A DNA stretch of 64,000 bases from NCBI RefSeq assembly GCF_000153805.1, contig NZ_DS022298.1, forward strand, positions 1,099,434 through 1,163,433, read 5' to 3'. Source of the DNA: Synechococcus sp. BL107. Its GTDB lineage: Bacteria; Cyanobacteriota; Cyanobacteriia; PCC-6307; Cyanobiaceae. The notes below the pieces were generated by a model, which searched no databases, was not told where the DNA came from, and worked only from the letters and a program-made list of their open reading frames with translations. This document shows positions 52,774-63,025 of this stretch, piece by piece. The translations under genes were made by a program, and so were the position numbers. Each line of letters begins with the position of its first letter. Position 1 is the first letter of the stretch.

Positions 52774-53940
52774 CTAGCGGGGGTCGATGGGTCGTTGAGC
52801 AGTGGTTTGATCGGTTTTGGACTTGGCCTCACTCTTGACCTGACTTTTTCCCTTATCACTTGATTTATTTTCTTTGTTGGCCTCGAGCCGAGCAAACACC
52901 ATCCGACCAGTCGGTGTTTGTAGGGCACCGGTCACCACGACAGGACGTCGCTGTCCAATGAGCTCCCGCGCATCGTTGACGACCACCATCGTTCCGTCCT
53001 CGAGGTAACCAACCCCTTGGCTGGCTTCTTTGCCCTCCCGAACGATTTTTAATTTGAGTTCATCACCAGGTTGCACTTCTGGGCGCAATGCAATGACCAA
53101 CTCACTCAGATTCATCACCTTGAGGGATTTCACTTGAGCGACTTGGGCCAGGTTGAAATCTGCTGTCACCAAGGTTCCGCCAGTGTCTCCAGCGAGTTGA
53201 AGCAGGCGGTCGTCGGTGCCTTTGCCGTCGTACCGGGTGCTGTTGATCACCAACCTGCGGCCATAGGTTTCACGTAAATCCCTCAATAATTTCAGTCCAC
53301 GACGACCTTTAGCCCGTTTTTCGATGTTGGTCGAATCCGATAGTTGCTGCATCTCATCAATCACAGATTCCGCAACGATCACCTGACCCTCCAACAGGCC
53401 ACAGGCGAGCATGCCGCGAATACGACCATCGATGATCACGCTTGTATCGAGGATTTTTGCGGTCGCTGGGGTGAGCACTCCATCGGCGACCAGCAGTGCT
53501 TCAGTGCTGGCTGGGTTGAACAACCGAAGCAGGGTGCGTCCATGCACTTCGGCGAGGTTGCTTCCCAATATTCCGAAAAACACATTGCTGACAACCGCCA
53601 GGAGTGGCTTGACCAGCGCAACGCCACCGGAGAAAGGCAGCAGCAAAACCGGAAGCAGCAGCAAATTGGCTACCAGCAAGCCCAGGATTAATCCCAAGGC
53701 TCGGCTTACAAGCAGATCGGTCGGCATCGTGCGGACCTGCTGCATCAGGCTCACCCGCAGCCTTTTGAAGACGAGGCCAGCGATCAATCCAATCCCACCG
53801 CCTGAGGCCGTCAGGATCAAACGAAGTTGCTCTGCATCGGTGGTTTCGTTCACCACTCCGATCGGAAGGAGATGAATTCCCATCCACCCAGCGGCAGAGC
53901 CGGAGAGGATGAACAGCAGCAGGATGAGCGGATCCACCAT
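52774..53940 (-). CDS. Membrane PIN-TRAM ribonuclease-like protein (YacL type)
   Basis: A 388-residue protein with about four N-terminal membrane helices (3-110), a PIN nuclease domain (KILDTSVIIDGRI, then VIDEMQQLSD, with further acidic residues in GKGTDDRLLQLA and VTADFNLAQVA) and a C-terminal TRAM RNA-binding domain, followed by a Lys/Ser-rich tail. The acidic metal-binding residues appear intact. The ATG at 53940 is used because the frame upstream overlaps the divergent hemW promoter. The RNA target is unknown; the family is universal in cyanobacteria and Firmicutes. Confidence 0.85.
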   Translation of the reverse strand: MVDPLILLLFILSGSAAGWMGIHLLPIGVVNETTDAEQLRLILTASGGGIGLIAGLVFKRLRVSLMQQVRTMPTDLLVSRALGLILGLLVANLLLLPVLLLPFSGGVALVKPLLAVVSNVFFGILGSNLAEVHGRTLLRLFNPASTEALLVADGVLTPATAKILDTSVIIDGRIRGMLACGLLEGQVIVAESVIDEMQQLSDSTNIEKRAKGRRGLKLLRDLRETYGRRLVINSTRYDGKGTDDRLLQLAGDTGGTLVTADFNLAQVAQVKSLKVMNLSELVIALRPEVQPGDELKLKIVREGKEASQGVGYLEDGTMVVVNDARELIGQRRPVVVTGALQTPTGRMVFARLEANKENKSSDKGKSQVKSEAKSKTDQTTAQRPIDPR

Positions 53941-53979
53941 GGGCTCAGGTCGTGGCAGCTCAGTCCGAATAATCGAAGC

Positions 53980-55227
53980 ATGCCTTATCCCGCTCCACCT
54001 CGCAGCGCCTACCTCCACATTCCTTTCTGCCACCGTCGCTGTTACTACTGCGACTTTGCTGTTGTTCCCCTTGGAGATCGGGCCCGCGGTGGCCAGGGAC
54101 CAGGGAGTGCTTCAATCCAAAGTTATCTCAAGGTCTTGCATCGTGAGATCGCTTTTGCACCAACGGGTCCACCGCTTTCTACGGTGTATTTCGGAGGTGG
54201 AACTCCATCGCTTTTAAGTCCGGATCAGATCGCTGATTTGCTCGATCAGCTCCGGTTGCGCTACGGGCTGCAAGAAGGTGCGGAAATCACCCTTGAGATG
54301 GATCCCGCCAGTTTTGATCAGCATCAGCTGAAGAAAGTTTTGGCCCTTGGGGTGAACCGGATCAGCCTTGGGGGCCAAAGTTTTGATGATTCGGTCTTGG
54401 AGCAGTTGGGTCGACGCCATCGCGCCAAGGATCTCTTAGAGGCCTGTGAATGGATGGACGATGCCTATCGATCTGGGGAACTCAGCTCTTGGAGCTTGGA
54501 TTTGATTCAGAGCCTGCCTGGACAGACCCTGGCGGGCTGGGAGCATCAGTTGGATCGGGCCATCGCCTGTGGATCGCCGCATATCTCGATTTACGACCTT
54601 TCTGTGGAACCGGGAACGGTGTTCCATCACAGGCTCAACCAAGGTGATCTGGCATTGCCCGACGACGATGTCTCCTGCGATCTGATGGCACTGACATCGG
54701 CCCGTCTATCCACAGCGGGGTTGCGTCGTTACGAGATTTCTAACCATGCCAGGCCTGGGCATGCGTCGCGGCACAACCGGGTGTATTGGAGTGGAGCGGG
54801 TTGGTGGGGGTTTGGCATGGGGGCAACATCCGCCCCATGGGGACAACGCATCGCTCGGCCGCGGACCCGTGAGGCCTATGCAGCGTGGTTGGACGATCAC
54901 CGTGAATCGGAGTGTGGACTCGGAGTGCCCCTCGATGAGCAGCTGCTGGTGGGATTGCGGCGAGAGGAGGGAATGGATTTGGGTGCGTTCAATCTGAGCT
55001 CTGCCCAGATCACAGCCTTGGAAGAGCGATGGGCACCATTCCTCAAAGAGGGATTAATGCAGCGGCGTGCCGGTCGATGGTGTTTAAAAGATCCGGAGGG
55101 GATGGCCCTTAGCAATCGGGTTTTGCTGGAGGTGGTGCTGTGGTGGGAGAGCCAGCCCGATGCTGCTGGATCCAGCCCCTCAGGGCCTCTGTGCAGAGCT
55201 GGCGTCCATTCAACAAAGGGGGGCTGA
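53980..55227 (+). CDS. hemW: Radical SAM heme chaperone HemW-like protein
   Basis: A 415-residue radical SAM protein of the HemN/HemW family. The Fe-S cysteines lie in [14 protein letters not shown] (C17, C21, C24) and are followed by [11 protein letters not shown] and RISLGGQSF. The short N-terminus lacks the extra features of true coproporphyrinogen dehydrogenases, favouring HemW, which carries heme to apoproteins. The ATG at 53980 fits the family start. Its last 119 bp run antisense through the end of panB, a rather long convergent overlap, so the final 35 or so residues are specific to this strain group. Confidence 0.88.
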   Translation: MPYPAPPRSAYLHIPFCHRRCYYCDFAVVPLGDRARGGQGPGSASIQSYLKVLHREIAFAPTGPPLSTVYFGGGTPSLLSPDQIADLLDQLRLRYGLQEGAEITLEMDPASFDQHQLKKVLALGVNRISLGGQSFDDSVLEQLGRRHRAKDLLEACEWMDDAYRSGELSSWSLDLIQSLPGQTLAGWEHQLDRAIACGSPHISIYDLSVEPGTVFHHRLNQGDLALPDDDVSCDLMALTSARLSTAGLRRYEISNHARPGHASRHNRVYWSGAGWWGFGMGATSAPWGQRIARPRTREAYAAWLDDHRESECGLGVPLDEQLLVGLRREEGMDLGAFNLSSAQITALEERWAPFLKEGLMQRRAGRWCLKDPEGMALSNRVLLEVVLWWESQPDAAGSSPSGPLCRAGVHSTKGG

Positions 55228-55921
55228 ACGGCGGTTGTTGTGGGGTCATACCCAATAGATCTGCTGTGACACGCACCTGCCCATCACAGTCGTCGCCGGC
55301 GCCGATGCCGATCACAGGAATTCCTAGCTCATCCCTTGCTCGCCCGGCCAGCTCGGCGGGAACATGCTCCAGCACGAGGGCAAAACAACCCATTTCCTCG
55401 AGGGTCAAGGCCTGTTGGATCAGACGGTCCTGACTGACTGGATCCAGGGCTTGGCGTCGGTATCCCAAACGATGCACCGATTGAGGCGTCAGGCCCAAGT
55501 GACCCATGACAGGGATGCCCATTCGCACCAGCCGGGCCACAACAGCGACGATCTCGGGATCCGCTCCCTCCAACTTCACCGCAGCGGCGGAGGATTCTTT
55601 GAGGAGTTTTCCCGCAGCGGCCACCGCCAGGTCTGCACCACATTGATAGCTGAGGAATGGCAAGTCACAAACGAGCAGCGGCTGCTGGTCATGGGATGCC
55701 GTAAATCCTCTGGCCACGGCAAGGGTGTGATGCAGCATTTGATCGAGGGTGACTGGCAGCGTGGTGGCATGGCCCAACGCCACCATCCCCAACGAATCAC
55801 CCACCAAAACCACGTCGGCCCCTGCCGCCTCAACCAAGGCAGCCGAGAGGCAATCCCAAGCCGTCAGCATGGTGATTGGGCGTCCGCTCTGCTTGAAACG
55901 GATCAGGTCGAAGGGACGCAT
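55109..55921 (-). CDS. panB: 3-methyl-2-oxobutanoate hydroxymethyltransferase
   Basis: A 270-residue TIM-barrel enzyme of pantothenate synthesis. It transfers a hydroxymethyl group from methylene-tetrahydrofolate to ketoisovalerate. Family blocks are [57 protein letters not shown]-like GYRRQ, and [13 protein letters not shown]. The product of the neighbouring ilvC pathway is its substrate precursor. The C-terminal 40 residues overlap hemW on the other strand. The SRP RNA gene lies 41 bp beyond its start. Confidence 0.95.
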   Translation of the reverse strand: MRPFDLIRFKQSGRPITMLTAWDCLSAALVEAAGADVVLVGDSLGMVALGHATTLPVTLDQMLHHTLAVARGFTASHDQQPLLVCDLPFLSYQCGADLAVAAAGKLLKESSAAAVKLEGADPEIVAVVARLVRMGIPVMGHLGLTPQSVHRLGYRRQALDPVSQDRLIQQALTLEEMGCFALVLEHVPAELAGRARDELGIPVIGIGAGDDCDGQVRVTADLLGMTPQQPPFSPPLLNGRQLCTEALRGWIQQHRAGSPTTAPPPAKPDC

Positions 55922-55962
55922 GAAACTTTCGGTCTCCCCTTCATCACATTGCTAGCATCGCA

Positions 55963-56060
55963 GTGACTCGGACCCATGCGGTTCTGACGCCCAAATCTGG
56001 TCAGGACCGGAAGGTAGCAGCCACACGGGATGCTCAGGACAGGCGTGGACTCCGGGTCAC
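55963..56060 (+). ncRNA. ffs: Signal recognition particle 4.5S RNA
   Basis: A 98-nt RNA. GTGACTCGGACCCATGC at the 5' end pairs with GCGTGGACTCCGGGTCAC at the 3' end, and the conserved domain IV loop (TCAGGACCGGAAGGTAGCAG, with the GGAA tetraloop) lies in the centre, followed by the asymmetric AGCAG side. This is the small bacterial SRP RNA that binds Ffh and FtsY for co-translational targeting. It stands between the divergent panB promoter and the end of ftsZ. Confidence 0.93.
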
Positions 56061-56075
56061 CAAACAATGCTGAAG

Positions 56076-57221
56076 TCAGTTCTGGTTCTCGGTTTCCTGT
56101 TGCCGACGTCTTAAAAACTCAGGAATCCGAGCTCCGTTTTCTTCCGCGATTTGGGGAGATAACGGATTATTAGCGACGCGATTCGTGCGTTCAGATCGGT
56201 AGGTTTGGTTGTTTTCGAAGCCCGTGGCGATCACGGTGACGTGAATCTCTCCTTCAAGCGCTTCATCAACGACTGCACCAACAATGATGTTGGCTTCTGG
56301 ATCAACCACGTCGTAAATCACTTCAGAGGCTGTGGTCATGTCCTCAAGGGTCATGTCCTTGCCACCGCTGATATTGATGACGCAGCCCTTCGCTCCATCA
56401 ATGCGTTCGGTTTCGAGAAGGGGGCTGGCAATTGCCGCCTGTGCTGCCTCGATCGCACGGGACCGACCGGACCCGATGCCGATGCCGAGGAGGGCTGTTC
56501 CGGCTTCCGTCATCACCGACCGGACATCGGCAAAATCAACGTTGACCAGGCCAGGGCAAGTAATGATGTCGCTTATGCCCTTGACGCCCATCCGCAAAAC
56601 GTCGTCAGCGCTGCGGAATGCTTCTTGAAGCGGTGACCCAGCAATGGCATCACGGAGTCGATCGTTCGGAATCACGATCAAAGTGTCGACGTGCTCTGCT
56701 AATCGAGCAATGCCTTCGTCGGCTTGGCGCATGCGCCGACGTCCTTCGAAGCTGAAGGGCTTCGTGACGATGCCGACGGTGAGGGCACCAATCTCACGGG
56801 CGACCTCCGCGACAACGGGGGCGGCACCCGTTCCCGTTCCGCCGCCCATGCCAGCCGCGATGAAAACTAAATCGGCTCCTTGAAGCGAATCATGCAGATC
56901 GGTGCGGGATTCTTCCGCTGCTTTCTGGCCGATGGTGGGATTACCGCCGGCACCTAGGCCTCTTGTCAAGGTTTGGCCGAGTTGCAGGCGATGAATGGCC
57001 TGCGACTGGATTAAGGCTTGTGCATCCGTATTCAGAACGCGATAAGCGACGCCCTCCAGGTCGCTCAGGATCATGCGGTTGACCGCATTGCTTCCACCAC
57101 CACCGACGCCGATCACCTCGATGCGAGCCGACTGGCTGGGTTGAATCCCAGCACTTTCTAAGGAGGTCCGACCGCTCGCCATCTCCATCGCTTCGGCAGA
57201 ATGAGTGATGTGTGGCTGCAT
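56076..57221 (-). CDS. ftsZ: Cell division GTPase FtsZ
   Basis: A 381-residue tubulin-like GTPase forming the division ring. The start of the core [17 protein letters not shown], the tubulin signature [14 protein letters not shown] (about 128-141) and the T7 loop [11 protein letters not shown] are complete. The C-terminal tail is short and ends in [10 protein letters not shown], which is the usual binding peptide for ZipN/SepF-type anchors. The ATG gives a 35-residue leader typical of picocyanobacteria. It follows ftsQ by 85 bp in a ddl-ftsQ-ftsZ order. Confidence 0.98.
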   Translation of the reverse strand: MQPHITHSAEAMEMASGRTSLESAGIQPSQSARIEVIGVGGGGSNAVNRMILSDLEGVAYRVLNTDAQALIQSQAIHRLQLGQTLTRGLGAGGNPTIGQKAAEESRTDLHDSLQGADLVFIAAGMGGGTGTGAAPVVAEVAREIGALTVGIVTKPFSFEGRRRMRQADEGIARLAEHVDTLIVIPNDRLRDAIAGSPLQEAFRSADDVLRMGVKGISDIITCPGLVNVDFADVRSVMTEAGTALLGIGIGSGRSRAIEAAQAAIASPLLETERIDGAKGCVINISGGKDMTLEDMTTASEVIYDVVDPEANIIVGAVVDEALEGEIHVTVIATGFENNQTYRSERTNRVANNPLSPQIAEENGARIPEFLRRRQQETENQN

Positions 57222-57306
57222 TATGTCTCTGAGAGCAGTTATTGGCTCGAATTAGCCTCAACTAAAGACAGGTTGATCGACTTTGAGGGTGTGCAGCGTT
57301 TCTCAT

Positions 57307-58119
57307 TCAAGGGATTGGCGCTTCTGAAGCAGGAACGGTTGTCACGGGTAGCTGAAGCTCGGGGCGGTCGGGATTCGTGAGATCCAGGTAACCCTGATTC
57401 GGCTTTAACAAGTCCGGAGGCAGGGTTCGTCTCAGCTGAACGATCGCGTCAATTTGTTCATTCAATCGTCCGCGATCTTGTCCCAGGTCGATACGACCGG
57501 TGTTGCTTGTTCGCAAACTGATTCCTCCATCCGGATGCACGGTGATGGTTTGGAGCTTGCCTTGGAATCGGTTGCGATCTTCAAGGAGTTTGGCAATGGC
57601 GAGTCGTTGAGACAGCCTCCAGCCATGAACGGTGATGGCCGATAACGGCATGGGCATGGACGAGTTGGCACTGAGGGGGATCCAACGACCGTCGGCATCG
57701 ACCATTCCGCGTTCTCGTAATCCCGCCTGTTGTCGGGTCGCACGAGCCACTGGCGTTTGACGCAGCAGATGGACTTCAAGCCTGGCTGGATGGAGGCGTC
57801 TTTCGATCGATGCTGCCTGTACAGGAAGGTCGCGGAGAAGCTGGCGCTCCAGCTCCGCAGGACTCACTTCAAATAGCGGTTGGGGAAAAGACAGCTTCCC
57901 CGCTTGGGCCACTTGTTCAGCTCTGAGCCCTGTATCCCCGCTGATCACAATTCTGTCGATGCTGTCCATGGTCCATCCATGGCGCAGCAACAACCAGCCA
58001 AGGCCGCTGCCGAGCAACAGACAAATCGCTACACGCCATGCTTGAACACCAAGCTCTCGGCGTTTGCGCTGGCGTAGTTCTCGACGGCGTGCGCGTTGCG
58101 GTGAGAGAGGACGACTCAC
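57307..58119 (-). CDS. ftsQ: FtsQ-type POTRA cell division protein
   Basis: A 270-residue bitopic membrane protein. A basic cytoplasmic start (RRRELRQRKRRELG) leads to one membrane helix (about 28-46), then an extracytoplasmic POTRA domain (MDSIDRIVISGDTGLRAEQVAQ, FEVSPAELERQLLRDLPVQAASIERRLHPARLEV) and a beta domain. It links the Z ring to septal wall synthases. The start is GTG. It lies 3 bp behind the small membrane protein gene and upstream of ftsZ, the usual division cluster order. Confidence 0.9.
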   Translation of the reverse strand: MSRPLSPQRARRRELRQRKRRELGVQAWRVAICLLLGSGLGWLLLRHGWTMDSIDRIVISGDTGLRAEQVAQAGKLSFPQPLFEVSPAELERQLLRDLPVQAASIERRLHPARLEVHLLRQTPVARATRQQAGLRERGMVDADGRWIPLSANSSMPMPLSAITVHGWRLSQRLAIAKLLEDRNRFQGKLQTITVHPDGGISLRTSNTGRIDLGQDRGRLNEQIDAIVQLRRTLPPDLLKPNQGYLDLTNPDRPELQLPVTTVPASEAPIP

Positions 58120-58122
58120 CGT

Positions 58123-58533
58123 TCAGAGATCGCAGCGGGCTCGCGCCATGAGCTGCCCCCCCCAGTTTCTGGCCCGTTCGGCATCGGCAAATGGCACATC
58201 CATCTGCAGGCCTTTGCCCACCAACCTCAAACGACAGGGGCCTTGGGATTCATCGGTGAGAGGTGCATCGCCCGATGCGAGTGCCATGAGCTCAACTAAT
58301 TCCAGCTTGCAAACGTCGAAGCTTCCTTGATCTTGAAATTTTCCAGCTTCAAAACGGCTCCAATGGAGCTGCCCATTTTTGAGCTGTGCTCCGCCGCTGC
58401 CGTCAAGTTTGGCGAGCTCTGACCCCTTGGCCCAGGTGCGAAACATCGTCTGACGACGACGTTCTAGCCAACCAAGGGAGGCCAGCAGGACGAAGGCGAA
58501 AAGGAGTGGAAGCCAGAGCAGTCCGTGACTCAT
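58123..58533 (-). CDS. Hypothetical membrane protein in the ddl-ftsQ cluster
   Basis: A 136-residue protein with one N-terminal hydrophobic helix (LLWLPLLFAFVLLASLGWL) and a soluble domain with RFEAGKFQDQGSFDVCKLELVEL and CRLRLVGKGLQMDVPFADAE, probably a small beta-rich fold. It sits between ddl (22 bp upstream) and ftsQ (3 bp downstream), so it is expressed with cell wall and division genes. I do not recognise the family; a role at the septum is suggested only by the operon. Confidence 0.75.
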   Translation of the reverse strand: MSHGLLWLPLLFAFVLLASLGWLERRRQTMFRTWAKGSELAKLDGSGGAQLKNGQLHWSRFEAGKFQDQGSFDVCKLELVELMALASGDAPLTDESQGPCRLRLVGKGLQMDVPFADAERARNWGGQLMARARCDL

Positions 58534-58555
58534 CGGGACAGTGGGGACGCTGCTT

Positions 58556-59608
58556 TCATTCTCCTGCGGATTGAACCAGTTTGTGCACGAGCTGGTCGAG
58601 TGTTACGCCACTGGCCTCCCAGAGCATGGGGTACATGCTCTGACTTGTGAAGCCAGGCAGGGTATTGATTTCATTGATCCAAAGTTGATGTTTGGTGTCG
58701 TCGTAGAAAAAATCAACGCGGGCCATTCCCGTAACACCCAGTGCCGAGCAGGCTTCGAGGGCTTGTTTCTGAACACGCTCGGCGACACCCTCTGGCAGCT
58801 CAGCCGGGATCACCGTTGTACTAAGCCCGGCGGTGTATTTCGTGGTGTAGTCGTACCAATCGGCATCGAAGCGCACCTCTCCAACAACAGACGATCGAAG
58901 CTGATGTCCCCCTAAAACAGCGCACTCCAGTTCTCGGGCATGAACGCCCTGTTCCACCACCAGACGAGGGTCGAGCTGCGCCGCATGGTCGAGGCCTTGC
59001 TCCAGCTCATAACGGTTGTGCACTTTGCTGATCCCCACCGAAGAGCCGAGATTGGCTGGCTTCACAAAGCATGGGTAGTGCAGTTCGGCTTCGATCCGAT
59101 CCAAAACATGTTCACGTCGGATGGAATCATTGAGATCGGTGGCATTCAGTCCGACGTAGGGCACTTGAGACAGGCCAGCGCCTGTGAACGCCGCTTTCAT
59201 CGCAAGCTTGTCCATGCTCACCGCTGATCCGAGGACTCCTGCACCAACGAAGGGCTGACGCATCAGTTTGAACAAGCCTTGAACAGTTCCGTCTTCTCCG
59301 TTCGGTCCATGCAACACCGGGTACCAAACCTCAACGGTCTCACTGCCCTCGGGGAGACCCCGAAAGCCTTTGGCCTTGAGCGGGTCAGATTGATCGATGG
59401 GCTTTTGACTCGCCAAGACCCGATTGGCGACCGTTTCTCCCCACCAGCGCCCCTCCTGGTCGATATAAAACGGAATCACGCGGTAGCGCTGACTGTTTTC
59501 GCCGCTGCGTAGACCATGGATGACCGTGGCTGCTGACCGAATGGAGACCTCGTGCTCGCCGGAGTAGCCGCCAAAAACAAGACCGATCGTTGTGGGTCGC
59601 GACTCCAT
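58556..59608 (-). CDS. ddl: D-alanine-D-alanine ligase
   Basis: A 350-residue ATP-grasp enzyme that makes D-Ala-D-Ala for peptidoglycan. [18 protein letters not shown] opens the protein; [14 protein letters not shown], the ATP-lid region [16 protein letters not shown] and the metal-binding [17 protein letters not shown] are intact. The Tyr-rather-than-Phe lid residue cannot be judged here, so D-lactate specificity is not excluded, though unlikely. First gene of the ddl-ftsQ-ftsZ run. Confidence 0.97.
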   Translation of the reverse strand: MESRPTTIGLVFGGYSGEHEVSIRSAATVIHGLRSGENSQRYRVIPFYIDQEGRWWGETVANRVLASQKPIDQSDPLKAKGFRGLPEGSETVEVWYPVLHGPNGEDGTVQGLFKLMRQPFVGAGVLGSAVSMDKLAMKAAFTGAGLSQVPYVGLNATDLNDSIRREHVLDRIEAELHYPCFVKPANLGSSVGISKVHNRYELEQGLDHAAQLDPRLVVEQGVHARELECAVLGGHQLRSSVVGEVRFDADWYDYTTKYTAGLSTTVIPAELPEGVAERVQKQALEACSALGVTGMARVDFFYDDTKHQLWINEINTLPGFTSQSMYPMLWEASGVTLDQLVHKLVQSAGE

Positions 59609-59667
59609 GGCTCGGGCTGACCCCGTTAAACAAGAGCGCCAAACGTATCAGTGCACTGCGTTACTGG

Positions 59668-61080
59668 TCAGGGGGTGCTGGGTAGGGGGGTCCCGCTGAG
59701 AGAAAAAGAACGCACCGCATCAATGCGAACGTTCACAAGATCTCCAGGCTGGTAAAGATGCCCATCGGCCGAAGTGGCACTGAAAAACGTGAGCCGGTTG
59801 GTGCGGGTACGACCCATCAGTTGTTCAGGATCCTTGGGGTTGATGCCCTCGGCAAGAACTTCTTCCGTCCGTCCTTGATACCGGGCATTGCGTTCGCGGG
59901 CATTGCGTTCCACCAAGGCATTGATTTCCTTGAGACGCTCGACCTTCACGCTTTCTGAGAGCTGATTGTCCCAAGTGGCAGCCGGGGTATTGGGCCTGGG
60001 TGAATAAGCGGCGGTGTTCACCTGATCGAAGGCGATCTCGTCGATCAGATTCAGGGTTCGTCGGTATTGAGCATCTGTTTCGCCTGGAAAACCCACAATC
60101 ACATCAGCGCTAATTGAGGCATCGGGCATCCGATCGCGAATGCGATCGATGATTCTCCGGTAACGCTCCACCGTGTAACCGCGGGCCATGGACTTCAAGA
60201 GTTCGTTATCGCCGCTTTGAAAGGGGATGTGAAAGTGTTCGCAGACTTTGGGAAGGTCAGCGCAGGCGTCAATTAATCGTTCGGTGAAATATCTCGGATG
60301 ACTCGTGGCAAAACGCAGGCGTTCAAGTCCCTCGACGTCATGAACCTGGTGAAGGAGATCCGTAAGAGTGTGTTCACGGCGTCCTTCTGCTGTGATCCCA
60401 GGTAGATCACGCCCATAGGCATCAATGTTTTGTCCCAGAAGCGTGATTTCCTTGAATCCTTGGGCCGCAAGACCCTCCATCTCAAGCCGGATCGCCCCAG
60501 GCTGACGGGATTGTTCTTGTCCACGGACGGATGGCACAACGCAGTAGGTACAGCGTTCATTGCACCCATAAATCACATTGACCCAGCCACAGATGGCGCT
60601 GTCGCGTCGAGCCGTTGTGATGTCTTCAAGGATGTGATGCTCTTCGGTGGCGACGACCTGCTGTCCGCTATCCACCTGCTGCAGAAGGGTCTCGAGGCGA
60701 TTGGCGTGTTGGGGCCCCATGACGAGATCCAATTCAGGCACGCGACGGAGTAGCGATTCACCTTCTTGTTGCGCAACACATCCCGCCACCACCAGGGTGA
60801 GGTTGGGATTGTCCCGTTTTCGCTGAGCTTGTCGACCTAGATAGCTGTAAACCTTTTGCTCGGCGTTATCGCGAATGGTGCAGGTGTTGTAGAGAACCAA
60901 ATCTGCGTCGAGTTCTGCTGTCGCCTCGCGGTACCCCATCGTCTCGAGGATCCCAGCCATCCGCTCGGAGTCAGCCTTATTCATCTGGCAGCCAAAGGTG
61001 GTAATCCAATAGCTGCGATGGTTTTGATCCAGTCCCTGTTCAGACGGTGGGATCAACGTTTTCAGGGATGTCGCTGTCAT
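59668..61080 (-). CDS. miaB: tRNA-2-methylthio-N6-dimethylallyladenosine synthase
   Basis: A 470-residue radical SAM methylthiotransferase that modifies A37 of tRNAs. The UPF0004 domain has C31 in [14 protein letters not shown]67 in [13 protein letters not shown] and a third cysteine in [10 protein letters not shown]. The radical SAM cluster is in [15 protein letters not shown]-terminal TRAM domain closes the protein. ATG at 61080 is chosen over the longer open frame, whose extra 48 codons would run across the 3' end of tRNA-His. Confidence 0.95.
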   Translation of the reverse strand: MTATSLKTLIPPSEQGLDQNHRSYWITTFGCQMNKADSERMAGILETMGYREATAELDADLVLYNTCTIRDNAEQKVYSYLGRQAQRKRDNPNLTLVVAGCVAQQEGESLLRRVPELDLVMGPQHANRLETLLQQVDSGQQVVATEEHHILEDITTARRDSAICGWVNVIYGCNERCTYCVVPSVRGQEQSRQPGAIRLEMEGLAAQGFKEITLLGQNIDAYGRDLPGITAEGRREHTLTDLLHQVHDVEGLERLRFATSHPRYFTERLIDACADLPKVCEHFHIPFQSGDNELLKSMARGYTVERYRRIIDRIRDRMPDASISADVIVGFPGETDAQYRRTLNLIDEIAFDQVNTAAYSPRPNTPAATWDNQLSESVKVERLKEINALVERNARERNARYQGRTEEVLAEGINPKDPEQLMGRTRTNRLTFFSATSADGHLYQPGDLVNVRIDAVRSFSLSGTPLPSTP

Positions 61081-61182
61081 TTCCCCATCTTCTGATATGG
61101 AGGTGCAAAGATTCTGTGGCTGAATCCTGACGGCATTCAATCCTTCGGGAATGAAGCGATGCAGGTCAGGCTCAAAATTGAG

Positions 61183-61256
61183 GGCGGATGAGGGGATTCG
61201 AACCCCCGGATGGCGGCACCACAAGCCGCTGCCTTAACCACTTGGCGACACCCGCC
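61183..61256 (-). tRNA. tRNA-His (anticodon GTG)
   Basis: Read on the minus strand, GCGGGTG pairs with CATCCGC in the acceptor stem. An extra G at position -1 faces C73, the identity feature of tRNA-His, and it is encoded in the genome. The anticodon stem GCGGC/GCCGC encloses TTGTGGT with anticodon GTG; the T loop is TTCGAAT. The 3' CCA is not encoded. It lies upstream of miaB on the same strand. Confidence 0.96.
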
Positions 61257-61297
61257 GTGTCGGTAAGAATCTACCAATTCGTGCCACGGCTCACCAG

Positions 61298-61729
61298 GTG
61301 TTCCGTTTTTTCACGCGTCAGCATCCGCCAGTCACGGCATTGTTGGCGGTGAGCTTTGGTGTAGCTGGGGCTTTGGCGCTGATTTGGACCAACCCGTCTT
61401 TTGATGAGTACGAGGCCCATGCCGGTGATCAGTTGGTGCTGCTTGCTGCCGAAGAACTGTGCGATGAAAATGCGTTATCGATGTTGCTGCGGTTATGGGT
61501 GAAGGATTGTTCCGCTCTTGTGACATCGCAGCGAGGGGCCCTCGCTGATTTGGCGGGTCGATTCACAACGCGTTGGAACTTTGGAATCGGCAGCGTCTAC
61601 GTCACGCAAATTGGATCTAAAACGTTGCTGCCTGGTTTGAGCCTGCCGGAGGCAGAAGTTGTGAGCCTTGGCTTGGCTGGTCGTTTTGTCATCCTGCGGG
61701 CTGAAACGAATCCGGGTTTCGAGGAGTGA
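61298..61729 (+). CDS. DUF4359 family protein
   Basis: A 143-residue protein with one N-terminal membrane helix (about 12-30), the TNPSFDEYEAHAGDQLV block that marks DUF4359 proteins of cyanobacteria, two cysteines (CDENALSMLLRLWVKDC) and a strand-rich end (FGIGSVYVTQIGSKTLLPGL...). It is probably anchored in the plasma or thylakoid membrane with an extracytoplasmic domain. The start is GTG at 61298. Its stop overlaps the next start by 4 bp (GTGA). Function unknown. Confidence 0.8.
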   Translation: MFRFFTRQHPPVTALLAVSFGVAGALALIWTNPSFDEYEAHAGDQLVLLAAEELCDENALSMLLRLWVKDCSALVTSQRGALADLAGRFTTRWNFGIGSVYVTQIGSKTLLPGLSLPEAEVVSLGLAGRFVILRAETNPGFEE

Positions 61730-62991
61730 GTCAGAACCCCAATCGATCCGATTTCCTTCAAGCCTGGATCCCGCGCGGGTTGCTTGAGCTTCAGGCTCAA
61801 CACCGTGTGCCGGCATGCACGCTGGAGGGGCTTACGCCCGTACAGATCCAGTGGTGTGAAGGTGTCTTAGAGGATCTGCGGCCCCTAGATGCAGATCAAT
61901 CTCCACCAGAGCATGTGGTGTTGCCACGGCTCGTGGATGCCCATGTGCATCTCGATAAAGCCTTCACCTGGCAAGACCATCCCAATCTTCTCGGCACCTA
62001 TGAGGAAGCCTTAAAGGCCAATCTGGTGGAGCACCAATCCCGATCGACAGAGCTGGTGTTGATCCGCGGCGAACGGGCTCTGCAGCAAGCGTTCATGCAG
62101 GGGTTGAGGGCCGTTCGTAGCCACATTGATAGTGGTGGCCCTGGAGCGGCATCGAGTTGGGACGCGCTTGAGCTGCTCCAACGTCGTTGGCAGGATCGGG
62201 TTGAGCTTCAACTTGTTGCCCTTGCACCTCTTCCCTTTTGGACGAGTGCTGAGGCGGAATCCATGGCCAGGCGACTCGCGAAGTGCCGGGGGCTTCTGGG
62301 CGGGGTGCTGGATCCATCAATGGTGGGGCCAGCGGTCGATCAGTCGTTGAAGGCCCTACTTGAGCTGGCTGATCGCCATGGCCTTGCCGTGGATTTGCAT
62401 ATTGATGAAGCCGACCATGCACCGGCACAAGGGGTGAAACAGCTCCTACGGGCCTTGACGATCACTCCGGTGGAGGTGCCGATCACTTGCAGTCATGCCA
62501 GCAGCCTTGCGCTGTTGCCCCAGGCAGCGTTGCAACGACTTGGCGAGCGCATGATCAGGGCCAATCTGCAGGTGGTTGCCCTACCCCTGACGAATGCTTG
62601 GTTGCTGGAACGACGATCCGACATCACTCCGCTGCAGCGGCCTCAAGCTCCCATCCGACAACTCCAACGATCTGGCGTCCGCGTTGCCGTTGCCGGCGAC
62701 AACGTCGCTGATCCCTGGTTCCCTGCTGGTGATTTCGATCCTCTGTCGTTGATGGCTGCTGCCATTCCACTCACCCAGCTTTTGCCTTGGCAGCGTCTTG
62801 GTTTGGCGCCCTTCACGACGGCGGCGGCCGGAGTTCTTGGCCTGTCTTGGGATGGGGTGCTGCGTCGGGGTGCCCCTGCCGATCTGGTGGCGGTGAAGGG
62901 AACGAGTTGGTCGGATGTCTTGCGCGGGTCGTCGTCTCGGCGTGTTCTCGTTCAGGGGCAATGGTTGTCGTCGACATTCCCGACCAAGTAA
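61726..62991 (+). CDS. Amidohydrolase, cytosine deaminase-like
   Basis: A 421-residue metal-dependent hydrolase of the cytosine-deaminase branch. The metal ligands are visible as HVHLDK (about 77-82), HIDE (about 225-228), the histidine in CSHASS and the aspartate in VAVAGDNVADP (about D325). A product on nucleobase-like or cyclic amide substrates is expected; cytosine itself is not proven. The GTG start overlaps the DUF4359 stop by 4 bp. The FAD-linked oxidase follows after 34 bp, and these genes form a common run. Confidence 0.85.
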   Translation: MSQNPNRSDFLQAWIPRGLLELQAQHRVPACTLEGLTPVQIQWCEGVLEDLRPLDADQSPPEHVVLPRLVDAHVHLDKAFTWQDHPNLLGTYEEALKANLVEHQSRSTELVLIRGERALQQAFMQGLRAVRSHIDSGGPGAASSWDALELLQRRWQDRVELQLVALAPLPFWTSAEAESMARRLAKCRGLLGGVLDPSMVGPAVDQSLKALLELADRHGLAVDLHIDEADHAPAQGVKQLLRALTITPVEVPITCSHASSLALLPQAALQRLGERMIRANLQVVALPLTNAWLLERRSDITPLQRPQAPIRQLQRSGVRVAVAGDNVADPWFPAGDFDPLSLMAAAIPLTQLLPWQRLGLAPFTTAAAGVLGLSWDGVLRRGAPADLVAVKGTSWSDVLRGSSSRRVLVQGQWLSSTFPTK

Positions 62992-63025
62992 CGGTTAGAC
63001 CCATTGGAGTGAACCGTCTGCAGCC

